DNA of 64,000 bases, from positions 186,001 to 250,000 of the forward strand of contig CAIQUZ010000109.1 in NCBI GenBank assembly GCA_903875135.1, written 5' to 3'. Shown in pieces: positions 26,265-34,943 of the stretch; positions within the stretch are counted from its first letter, which is position 1, and every line of letters starts with the position of its first letter. A model generated the notes under the pieces. That model saw only the letters and a program-made list of their open reading frames with translations, searched no databases and was not told the DNA's origin. A program made the translations under genes and the position numbers. The stretch is from an uncultured beta proteobacterium (GTDB lineage Bacteria > Pseudomonadota > Gammaproteobacteria > Burkholderiales > Burkholderiaceae).

Positions 26265-26927
26265 TTAAAACTCCACGTCAAGTTCTTCAATTTCATCGGG
26301 TTCTTGAAGGGCGCCCATCACCCATTCCTTCATCTGCGGTAAAGACATGATTTGATCACAATACCGCTGACATAGACCACTAACAGGAACGTTATAGGTC
26401 TGGAATCTAGTCACTACCGGTGCAAACATGGCATCGGCTAATGTCGGACTTTTACCAAATAGGTAAGGCCCCTTATAGGTTGTTAAACACTCTTCCCAGA
26501 TAATCAAAATTCGATCAATATCTAATTGCGCTTTAGACCAAATCTTAAAGTCTTTAAACTTAGCTTTAATATTCATCGGCAATGAACCACGTAAAGAGGC
26601 AAAGCCCGAATGCATTTCACCACATATCGATCGACAATGTGCCCGATGGATAGGATTTGAAGGCAATAATTTTGCATGAGGAACTATTTCATTCAAATAC
26701 TCTCCAATTGCTAGGGTATCCCAAACTTTGGACCCAGAATGCTCTAATCGAGGCACGAGTATAGATGGCGAGAGCAACAATAGTTCAGCACGATTTTGAG
26801 CACTATCTGAATCAATAAAGACTTCTGAAAACGCGATACCTGAAAATTTGACCATGAGCCACCCTCTTAGTGACCATGAAGAATAATTTTTACTACTGAT
26901 TGTCAAAGTTGTTTTTTTAATAGGCAT
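26265..26927 (-). CDS. Glutathione S-transferase family protein
   Basis: The ~220-residue protein has the thioredoxin-like N-terminal domain (TLTISSKNYSSWSLRGWLMVKFSGI, with the SSWSLR active-site region of this subgroup) and a helical C-terminal domain (YLFGKSPTLADAMFAPVVTRFQTY). I place the start at the ATG at 26927, while the open frame reaches a TTG at 26948. Neither has a strong ribosome site. This subgroup is common beside catabolic genes and may conjugate or isomerise electrophilic intermediates. It heads the GST-cupin-phaZ run. Confidence 0.85.
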   Translation of the reverse strand: MPIKKTTLTISSKNYSSWSLRGWLMVKFSGIAFSEVFIDSDSAQNRAELLLLSPSILVPRLEHSGSKVWDTLAIGEYLNEIVPHAKLLPSNPIHRAHCRSICGEMHSGFASLRGSLPMNIKAKFKDFKIWSKAQLDIDRILIIWEECLTTYKGPYLFGKSPTLADAMFAPVVTRFQTYNVPVSGLCQRYCDQIMSLPQMKEWVMGALQEPDEIEELDVEF

Positions 26928-26997
26928 CTTTATAATCAGTTCAGACAAGAGTTAAGATAATTTCAATCTACGCCTATCCAATCCATGATTTTTTTTC

Positions 26998-27018
26998 TTA
27001 AGCACAAGTTATGTGCAA
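26998..27018. promoter_or_regulatory. NtrC-geometry dyad, copy 1
   Basis: GCAC-N7-GTGC occupies 27002-27016, extended by TTAA before and AA after. The arm and spacer pattern matches the NtrC enhancer consensus TGCACC-N5-GGTGCA. It is the first of two such sites in the 198-bp region between the GST and transglutaminase genes. Confidence 0.5.
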
Positions 27019-27064
27019 GACACGATCGAATGCACCAATTCTAAAAATGATGACAACCGTCTAA

Positions 27065-27085
27065 TTAAGCACCATTAATGTGCAA
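27065..27085. promoter_or_regulatory. NtrC-geometry dyad, copy 2
   Basis: A second TTAAGCAC-N7-GTGCAA occurs here (core 27069-27083), 67 bases from the first and about 40 bases before the transglutaminase start. Both copies share the flanking TTAA and AA beyond the dyad, which argues for a real paired operator. Confidence 0.5.
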
Positions 27086-27125
27086 AAGACTTAATTCCTT
27101 CACGAAAAATCAATAGACTTAACAT

Positions 27126-30100
27126 ATGACAATTCATATCGCCTTACACCACCAGACTGATTATCAATACTCCAAACTCATTCAAATTGAACCCCAAGTA
27201 GTTCGACTTCGACCAGCGCCTCACTGCAGAAGCAAGATTATTTCTTATTCCTTAAAGATAGAGCCTACTGAACACTTTATTAATTGGCAACAAGATCCTT
27301 TTGCTAACTATCAAGCTAGGCTCGTTTTTCCCAAGAAAACGAAACACTTTACAGTCACGGTAGATTTGATCGTAGAAATGGCCGTCTATAACCCGTTTGA
27401 CTTCTTTTTAGAACCAGAGGCTCAAAATTACCCTTTCAAATACAAAGAAAATTTAAAGAGTGAATTAACGCCTTACCTTGTTCAATCTAAAAGTAACCCG
27501 TTACTTTTAGATTATTTTACAAAAATTGATCGTAGAAAAAAAAGAACGATTGATTTTGTAGTCGATATCAATCAACAATTACAAAAGGATATTCAATATT
27601 TAATTCGTTTGGAGCCAGGGGTTCAGAGCCCAGATGAAACCCTTTTTAAAAAGTGTGGTTCATGTCGAGATAGCGCATGGCTACTAGTGAATCTCTTTCG
27701 TTTATGTGGTCTTGCTGCAAGATTCGTTTCGGGCTATCTCATCCAATTAAAAGCCGATGTTCAAGCTATTGATGGTCCAAGTGGCACTGATAAAGACTTT
27801 ACCGATTTACATGCCTGGTGTGAAGTGTTTCTTCCTGGAGCTGGATGGGTTGGTTTAGACCCTACCTCAGGACTAATTGCTGGAGAAGGACATATACCGC
27901 TAGCGTGCACCCCGGCACCTTCCAACGCAGCACCAATTGAGGGAGTCATTGAAGCATGTGAAGTTCAATTTGAACATCATATGGAAATTCTCCGCATTTA
28001 TGAATCTCCTCGAGTAACAAAACCCTACGATGATGATCAATGGAAAAATATTCTTCAATTAGGGGATCTGGTTGATCAACAACTGATCGACCAAGACGTT
28101 AGACTAACGATGGGTGGTGAACCAACCTTTGTCGCTATGGAGGGCGCAGATGAACCAGAATGGAATACAGCTGCAATGGGTCCTACAAAGCGCGACTATG
28201 CCAGCAAACTGACTCAAAAATTAAGCGCTCAATATTCACATGGCGGAATTCTACATTGTGGCCAAGGAAAATGGTATCCAGGAGAACAACTGCCACGTTG
28301 GGCATTTTCTTTATTTTGGCGGACAGATAAAAAACCAATTTGGCAAGATGCAAAACTATTTTCTCAAGAAGCTGATCAAGCACAATATACCCAACAAGAC
28401 GCCAAGAAACTGATCAAACAACTCTGCCTCAATTTAGGGCTCCCTGGGAATTCCTTTTATGAGGGGAAAGAAGATGCTTGGTATTACCTATGGCGGGAAT
28501 CAAAACTCACAACGGATCAAAATGTTACTAACCTCGATATCGACGATGTCATGGAAAGAAATAGAATTCGCCGTACCTTTAATCAAGGTCTTAAAAGTAG
28601 TGTTGGATACGCTTTGCCGATAACTCCAAATCCTGTGCAATCAAAAAAATCGACGCGATGGTTAACCTGCAAATGGAAAATGCGTGATTCATTTCTATCA
28701 CTAATCCCCGGCGATTCTCCAATGGGCTATCGCCTCCCATTAAGTTCAATCACCTTTCAAAACTCTAAAGCAATAGCTTCCAAAGAGTATTTATCCTCTG
28801 AGATGATTAGAACTACCTTATGTGTTGAAGTTCGAGATTCAAAAAGAACTGGCGGTCCTGAGGCAGAACATCAAGGCGGAGGCAAAAATCAATTTATTTA
28901 TGTTTTTATGCCCCCAATAGATGATTTAGATGATTATCTTCATCTGCTTCAAGTTATCGAGAAAACCGTTGCCACATTAAAGTTAAAAATTGTTTTAGAG
29001 GGTTACCCCCCTCCACGAGATTCAAGACTTCAAGTTCTGCAAGTTACACCTGATCCTGGTGTCATAGAAGTGAATATTCAACCCGCAAATAACTGGCAAG
29101 ATATTGTTGCTCAAACTGAGTTTTTATATCTATGCGCACATGAGACCAAGTTATCTGCGGAAAAATTTATGATGGATGGTAAACATACTGGTACGGGCGG
29201 AGGCAATCACTTTGTTTTAGGTGGAAAAAACGTCGATGACAGTCCATTTTTAAGAAAACCTGAACTACTCGCTAGCCTCCTTCGCTACTGGCATAACCAC
29301 CCTAGCTTAAGCTATTTATTTAGTGGTCTTTTTATTGGGCCAACAAGTCAATCACCACGCATTGATGAAGCTAGAAATGATCAAATTTATGAGTTAGATA
29401 TCGCTTTAAAAGAAATACAGCTTAACCAAAAAAAACATGGGCATAAAATGCCCCCCTGGTTAGTTGATCGAACTCTACGAAATATCTTAATAGATGTAAC
29501 TGGAAATACGCATCGAAGTGAATTTTGTATTGACAAACTCTTTTCACCAGACTCTAGCACAGGAAGACTAGGTCTTCTTGAGCTTCGCTCATTCGAGATG
29601 CCTCCTCACGCGCGGATGAGCCTAACTCAGCAGCTTTTTTTACGAGCATGTGTAGCCAGATTTTGGAAAGACCCCTATCAAGCTTCTTTAACAAGATGGG
29701 GCACAGAACTTCATGATCGATTCTTATTATCAAATGCCATCCGCCAAGATTTTCATGATGTAATTGATGAAATGAACTTAGCGGGTTTTGAGTTTAAGAA
29801 AGATTGGTTTGAGCCTCATTTAGAATTTAGGTTTCCGCTCATAGGAAGTATTGACGTTATGGGAGTTCATTTAAGTCTTCGTAATGCTCTTGAACCATGG
29901 CACGTAATGGGTGAAGAAACCACGGGTGGTGGCACTGCACGCTATGTAGATTCATCACTTGAAAGAATTGAACTTCTTGTCACAGGAATCAACCCTCATA
30001 GACACGTGATTAGTTGTAACAAAATTGCCGTTCCACTGCAAACCACAGGAAAAGTTGGAGAATTTGTCGCAGGCATTCGGTTTAAGGCATGGAATCCACC

Positions 30101-30380
30101 ATCCAGCCTGCACCCAACCATCGGGGTTCACTCACCTCTTACTTTTGATATTGTTGACACATGGAATCGTCGATCTTTAGGCGGTTGCCAATACCATGTT
30201 ATTCATCCAGGAGGTGTTAATTACAATCACTTACCGATTAATTCGTATGAAGCAGAAAGTCGTAGATTATCCAGATTTTTTGCCATGGGTCACACCACAG
30301 GCCAACTGAAAAAACTCCCTTCCACCTTTGACCTACCTCAAAGCAGGGAATTTCCATATACTTTGGACTTAAGAAGATAA
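27126..30380 (+). CDS. Transglutaminase-like protein with DUF2126 domain
   Basis: This large 1084-residue protein begins with a transglutaminase N-terminal beta domain. The papain-like core (~residues 170-260) has the catalytic Cys in [17 protein letters not shown], the His in [20 protein letters not shown] and the Asp after it. The remaining ~800 residues match DUF2126 ([59 protein letters not shown]-like segments). This protein type is encoded with circularly permuted ATP-grasp/alpha-E proteins in a conserved operon thought to make or cleave peptide-like modifications. The true substrate is unknown. It has no signal peptide, so it is probably cytosolic. Confidence 0.88.
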   Translation: [1084 protein letters not shown]

Positions 30381-30392
30381 AATAATGATATT

Positions 30393-32987
30393 GTGAAATT
30401 TTTAAAACCAATCTATGAGACGGAAGATCCTGTCTCTCCTATACAACTGGCGGAACTTCTCATACAGACAGGTACTGAGAATCATTTTGATGAATTAAAA
30501 AACCGTACCTCCCCCTCCCCCAAGAAGTCATATCTGACACCAAATTGGGAAACATTTTTTACGACCATAGGCACTCGAGGAATCGAGAATCTCAATTTAA
30601 AAGAACAAGATTTATTGAATGCTGTGAAAGAAAACGGCATCACGTATAACGTTTATGCAGATGAAAACGGGCCTCAAAGACCTTGGTCTCTGGATATTTT
30701 TCCACTCATCATCGATCCTTTGAATTGGCAAAAAATTGCTTCTGGAGTATCACAAAGAGCGCAATTACTAGAGCTAATCATGAAGGATATCTATGGCCCA
30801 CAAAATCTCATTAGAGAGGGACTAATACCTCCCGCATTAGTCCATGGTCATCCAGGTTATTTAAGAATGATGCATGGCGCCAATTTATTAGGTCACAAAC
30901 ATCTTCATATTATGGCGTTTGACTTAGCGCGAAACGCTACTGGTGAATGGAGTGTCATTTCCCAAAGAACCCAAGCACCTTCGGGTCTTGGTTATCTTTT
31001 AGAAAATCGGAATCTCGTTTCTCAACAATTTCCAATTGCTTTTGAAAAAATGAACATCGAGCCTCTTGCCAGCACCTATCGTGAATTGATCGACGCGCTC
31101 AAACTATCTAGTCCAGCAGGATTTAATTCAAACATTGTTCTGCTTACCCCAGGTCCATATAACGAAACGTATTTTGAACATGCTTATCTAGCCCGTTTTT
31201 TAGGACTCACTCTTGTGCAAGGTTCAGATTTAACGGTTCGCAACCAATGTGTCTATCTCAGAACACTTGGAGGTCTAGAACAAGTACACATTATTATAAA
31301 ACGCCTTGACGATCTCTTTTTAGACCCGCTCGAACTTTTACCCGACTCAACCCTTGGCATTCCAGGCATTTTACAAGCCATTCGCTCAGGCAATGTCTTG
31401 ATTGCGAATGCCCCTGGATCCGCCTTTTTAGAGTCTCCAGCTTTACTGGGGTTCTTGCCAGGTATTAGCGAAAAACTACTAGGTCAGCATCTTGAATTGC
31501 CTGCGATGGATACATGGTGGTGTGGCGAATCTGCAGCCTTTGACTCTGCGATGTCGAATATTCATAACACGGCAATTAAACCAACTTACCCAAACAGTGA
31601 AGGTCATCAAAGTTTCCCCGCAATATTAACAAAAGATTTAAGCCCACAAGAACTAGAAAAATGGATCTCCAAAATTAAGGAGCAACCTGATGAGTACACT
31701 GTTCAAACTTATCTGCCATTAGCACAAATGCCATCATGGGAGAATTCGCAAATCAAGCAAAAGTCCTATGTATTAAGGGTATTTGCATTGAGTAATGGCG
31801 CCAGTTCTTGGAGTATTCTTTCTGGGGGGCTTGTTCGAATTGCCACAAAAACTGATGGAATTGCATCAATGCAACGTGGTGGAAGTAGTGCTGATGCATG
31901 GGTTCAAACTAATACTCAGATACAAAACCCCAACTTAGCGAATCTCTATTCAATTGAAGCAAATGCGCAGAAAAAAAGAGTCGTGACTAGCCGAGCCGCT
32001 GAAAATTTATTTTGGTTTGGACGCTACTCAGAGAGAAGTGAAAATACGATTCGTCTAGCGCGACTGTATTTAAAAAGCCTCAACAATGAATATCATGATG
32101 AAAGCTCTATTTGGTTATTATTAGGCAGTCTTTGTAAAACTCAGTCGTTAGTCCCACAAGATATTGATCCCATATACAACCTTAAAGGGGTTCGTAATCG
32201 TTTATTTGAAAAAACCCTTATCGAAACATTACATGACCAATCCTCCCTACCAAGTGTTGGCTTTAACTTATTAGCTATGCAACAAGCAGCATCCTCAGTA
32301 AGAGAACGATTAGCACCTGAACAGTGGGCGATTATTCATGAATGTATCGATCAGTTTAGAAAAGATCTCAATTACACAAAGATTAATCAAGAATACTCCA
32401 CCAATCAAGCGATGGAAGCATTAGGACAGGCCAGTAAATCATTAGCTGCCATCACCGGTGGTCAAACTGATAGGATGACGAGAGATGATGGTTGGCAATT
32501 ACTCAGCATTGGGCGATACCTTGAACGATTAATGTTCCTTTGTGAGGTCTTTTTAGAAGCTATTTCGCTAGATCTCTTTAATGGACTTCCACATGATGTA
32601 TCTGGGTTCGATGGACTTTTGTACTTATTCGATAGCACCATTACTTACCATAGCCAACATCAACAAAATAGAAGTCTTAACTCATTTATCGATCTTGTCA
32701 TTACTGATAACGAAAATCCACGTTCTTTTGCCTGGATTATTCATCACTTAGATAATAGAATCAAAAAATTGAATCGAATTAACCCCAACCAACCCATTCA
32801 ATTTGACCATCCATTTATTAACGCGGTGATGCCTTCGATAGAAACATTATGTGAGGTCAATCAAGAAAATCAATTATTGAATTTAACTCAATATATACGC
32901 AGCATTCAACAATCTATTTTTTCTGTAGCTGATGATATCAATGCTAATTACTTCAGCCACATCTATAAATCCAACTACCGCATTTAA
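30393..32987 (+). CDS. Circularly permuted ATP-grasp type 2 protein fused to alpha-E domain
   Basis: The N-terminal ~480 residues resemble circularly permuted ATP-grasp amidoligases (YADENGPQRPWSLDIFPLIIDPLNWQKIASGVSQRAQLLELIMKDIYGPQ, GSDLTVRNQCVYLRTLGGLEQVHIIIKRLDD). From about residue 530 (SRAAENLFWFGRYSERSENTIRLARLYL) the helical alpha-E domain runs to the end. In many genomes these two domains are separate genes; here they are one 864-residue chain. Family knowledge predicts ATP-dependent peptide-bond formation. The start is a GTG at 30393, 12 bases after the transglutaminase stop, with no strong ribosome site, so translational coupling is likely. Confidence 0.85.
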   Translation: MKFLKPIYETEDPVSPIQLAELLIQTGTENHFDELKNRTSPSPKKSYLTPNWETFFTTIGTRGIENLNLKEQDLLNAVKENGITYNVYADENGPQRPWSLDIFPLIIDPLNWQKIASGVSQRAQLLELIMKDIYGPQNLIREGLIPPALVHGHPGYLRMMHGANLLGHKHLHIMAFDLARNATGEWSVISQRTQAPSGLGYLLENRNLVSQQFPIAFEKMNIEPLASTYRELIDALKLSSPAGFNSNIVLLTPGPYNETYFEHAYLARFLGLTLVQGSDLTVRNQCVYLRTLGGLEQVHIIIKRLDDLFLDPLELLPDSTLGIPGILQAIRSGNVLIANAPGSAFLESPALLGFLPGISEKLLGQHLELPAMDTWWCGESAAFDSAMSNIHNTAIKPTYPNSEGHQSFPAILTKDLSPQELEKWISKIKEQPDEYTVQTYLPLAQMPSWENSQIKQKSYVLRVFALSNGASSWSILSGGLVRIATKTDGIASMQRGGSSADAWVQTNTQIQNPNLANLYSIEANAQKKRVVTSRAAENLFWFGRYSERSENTIRLARLYLKSLNNEYHDESSIWLLLGSLCKTQSLVPQDIDPIYNLKGVRNRLFEKTLIETLHDQSSLPSVGFNLLAMQQAASSVRERLAPEQWAIIHECIDQFRKDLNYTKINQEYSTNQAMEALGQASKSLAAITGGQTDRMTRDDGWQLLSIGRYLERLMFLCEVFLEAISLDLFNGLPHDVSGFDGLLYLFDSTITYHSQHQQNRSLNSFIDLVITDNENPRSFAWIIHHLDNRIKKLNRINPNQPIQFDHPFINAVMPSIETLCEVNQENQLLNLTQYIRSIQQSIFSVADDINANYFSHIYKSNYRI

Positions 32988-32988
32988 T

Positions 32989-33912
32989 ATGCAATTAGAA
33001 ATTCTTCATGACTCAACCTATACCTACGCAGGACAAGTAGAAACTGTTCGTCACCAAGCTCATCTAAAGCCTCGCTCGAATATGTATCAAAATATTTTGT
33101 TCTCTCATATTCAAATTAAACCAACCCCAGATGTATATTATGAAACTCAAGATATTTTTGGCAATTACTCTTCCTATTTTTCTATTCAAGAAAAACACCC
33201 TACTCTCGTAATTCAATCTCGCAGTCAAGTTGAAACTTTTTCAAACGCGAATCATCAACAATTAGAACAAATACCGAGCTGGGAAAATGTTAGGGAATAT
33301 TTTAAATATTCAACACTCCAAAAATGGGATAGCGCATCTGAGTTTTTATTTAACTCTCCATTGATTCAGTATGATGCGCAGTATGTTCAGTTTGCGAAAG
33401 AAGCCTTCTTTCCTCAGCGTAATATTTTAGATGGCGCAATAGCACTGATGGAGCAGATCTATCATCAATTTGAGTATCAAACAAAATCAACCAATATCAA
33501 TACTCCGACTCGCGAAGCTTTTGATCAAAAAAAAGGTGTTTGCCAAGATTTCGCTCATATATTCATTAGCTGTATGCGCAGTATTGGCCTACCTGCAAAA
33601 TATATCAGTGGCTATCTTTTAACTACCCCTCCACCAGGTAAAGTTAGGCTCATCGGCGCTGACGCATCCCACGCTTGGACTTCCGTTTATATTCCTAGTT
33701 TTGATCTTTACAATAAGTTGTCCTCTGGAGTTTGGTGCGATTTTGACCCAACAAATAATCGTTGGGGAATCGGTAGCCCTGGTGAGGATTATGTATTTTT
33801 AGCGCAAGGCAGAGACTATGCTGACGTCTCCCCTATTCGGGGCGTGATTAAAGGAGGTGCTAATCACGATATAGAAGTTTCAGTAACGGTTCGGCCAATT
33901 CAAACAGATTGA
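32989..33912 (+). CDS. Transglutaminase family protein (second in operon)
   Basis: The 307-residue protein starts with MQLEILHDSTYTYAG, the standard N-terminal beta domain of this family. The catalytic core has Cys in KKGVCQDFAHIFISCMRSIGLPAKYISGYL, His in DASHAWTSVYIP and Asp in WCDFDPTNNRWG. The ATG at 32989 follows the ATP-grasp stop by one base, and the frame extending to 32932 is not needed. It completes a transglutaminase / ATP-grasp-alpha-E / transglutaminase set. No Anbu-type peptidase, often encoded with such sets, is present in the window. Confidence 0.87.
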   Translation: MQLEILHDSTYTYAGQVETVRHQAHLKPRSNMYQNILFSHIQIKPTPDVYYETQDIFGNYSSYFSIQEKHPTLVIQSRSQVETFSNANHQQLEQIPSWENVREYFKYSTLQKWDSASEFLFNSPLIQYDAQYVQFAKEAFFPQRNILDGAIALMEQIYHQFEYQTKSTNINTPTREAFDQKKGVCQDFAHIFISCMRSIGLPAKYISGYLLTTPPPGKVRLIGADASHAWTSVYIPSFDLYNKLSSGVWCDFDPTNNRWGIGSPGEDYVFLAQGRDYADVSPIRGVIKGGANHDIEVSVTVRPIQTD

Positions 33913-33976
33913 TCCCTATCAAAGTTCAATCTTTTTCTTATGTTAAGCTAATTAAAACAACAATATGGAGAACTGT

Positions 33977-34939
33977 ATGAACCACCGAAGAAACCTATTA
34001 ATGGCTTTAGGTGCAAGTTTCGCATCCAATGCCCTTGCGCAGACTCCTCCATCGCCAAGTCCATCATCTAAGGGTCCCATCATATGGGGAGATATGGATC
34101 AAACAGCTTTAGATAATGCGTACGACCAAAGTTTCTATGCTCCCAATATCAAACAAGTCCAAATTAGATATGCCTCAAATAGTGATATTACGAGAAGTAG
34201 GCTAGGCAATCCTATCAGGCTTGCCTATGGCCCTACTCCGATTGAAGCACTTGACGTTTATTTGTGTAAAAGACCAAAAGCTCCAATCCAAATCTTTATC
34301 CACGGCGGAGCTTGGCGTGCGGGATTAGCGAAAAACTTTGGCTTTAAAGCAGAAACCTTTGTTAATGCTGGAGCCCATTTTGTGGTTCCAGACTTTATTA
34401 ATGTGACTGAATCCAACGGTGATCTGATGCCTATGATCAATCAAGTTCGATACTCAATTGCTTGGGTGTATAGAAATGCCCACACCTTTAATGGTGACCC
34501 GAATCGAATCTACCTCTCCTCTCACTCCTCTGGTGCGCATCTTGCAGGGGTTGCGTTAACGACCGACTGGGCGAAAATGGGTCTTCCAAAAGATATCATT
34601 AAAGGTGGCGTTTTATGCAGTGGCATGTATGATCTTCAACCAGTTCGTTTATCAGCGAGAAGTAACTACGTCAAATTTACAGATGAGATTGAAAATGCAC
34701 TTAGCTCTCAACGTCATCTCCATTTGTTAAATACACCCATCATCGTTGCACATGGGGATATGGAAACTCCAGAATTTCAACGTCAATCCAAAGATTTTAC
34801 AAAAGCAGTCAAAGACGCAGGCAAACCCGTCAAGTACATCCTTGGTCAAGGTTATAACCACTTCGAAATGCCAGAAACCTACGCTAACCCTTATGGCATA
34901 TTAGGCAAGGCGACCTTGGAGCAAATGCAACTCGCCTAA
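33977..34939 (+). CDS. Exported alpha/beta hydrolase (esterase / kynurenine-formamidase-like)
   Basis: The start is the ATG at 33977, with GGAG about 6 bases upstream. An in-frame ATG four codons earlier is less well placed. A short signal peptide (MNHRRNLLMALGASFASNALAQ, twin-Arg-like but without the full Tat motif) precedes the hydrolase. It has an oxyanion HGGAWRAG motif, nucleophile SSHSSGAHLAGV with Ser in S-x-S-x-G, acid in AHGDMETPEF and His in GQGYNHFEMPE. This layout is that of hormone-sensitive-lipase / arylformamidase relatives. The export and the substrate are inferred. It converges with the molybdenum hydroxylase gene after a 4-base gap. Confidence 0.82.
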   Translation: MNHRRNLLMALGASFASNALAQTPPSPSPSSKGPIIWGDMDQTALDNAYDQSFYAPNIKQVQIRYASNSDITRSRLGNPIRLAYGPTPIEALDVYLCKRPKAPIQIFIHGGAWRAGLAKNFGFKAETFVNAGAHFVVPDFINVTESNGDLMPMINQVRYSIAWVYRNAHTFNGDPNRIYLSSHSSGAHLAGVALTTDWAKMGLPKDIIKGGVLCSGMYDLQPVRLSARSNYVKFTDEIENALSSQRHLHLLNTPIIVAHGDMETPEFQRQSKDFTKAVKDAGKPVKYILGQGYNHFEMPETYANPYGILGKATLEQMQLA

Positions 34940-34943
34940 GAAA

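Noticed and set aside
26928-27125. Sigma-54 promoter to go with the NtrC-like dyads
   Set aside because: No GG-N10-GC element at usable spacing was found on either strand.
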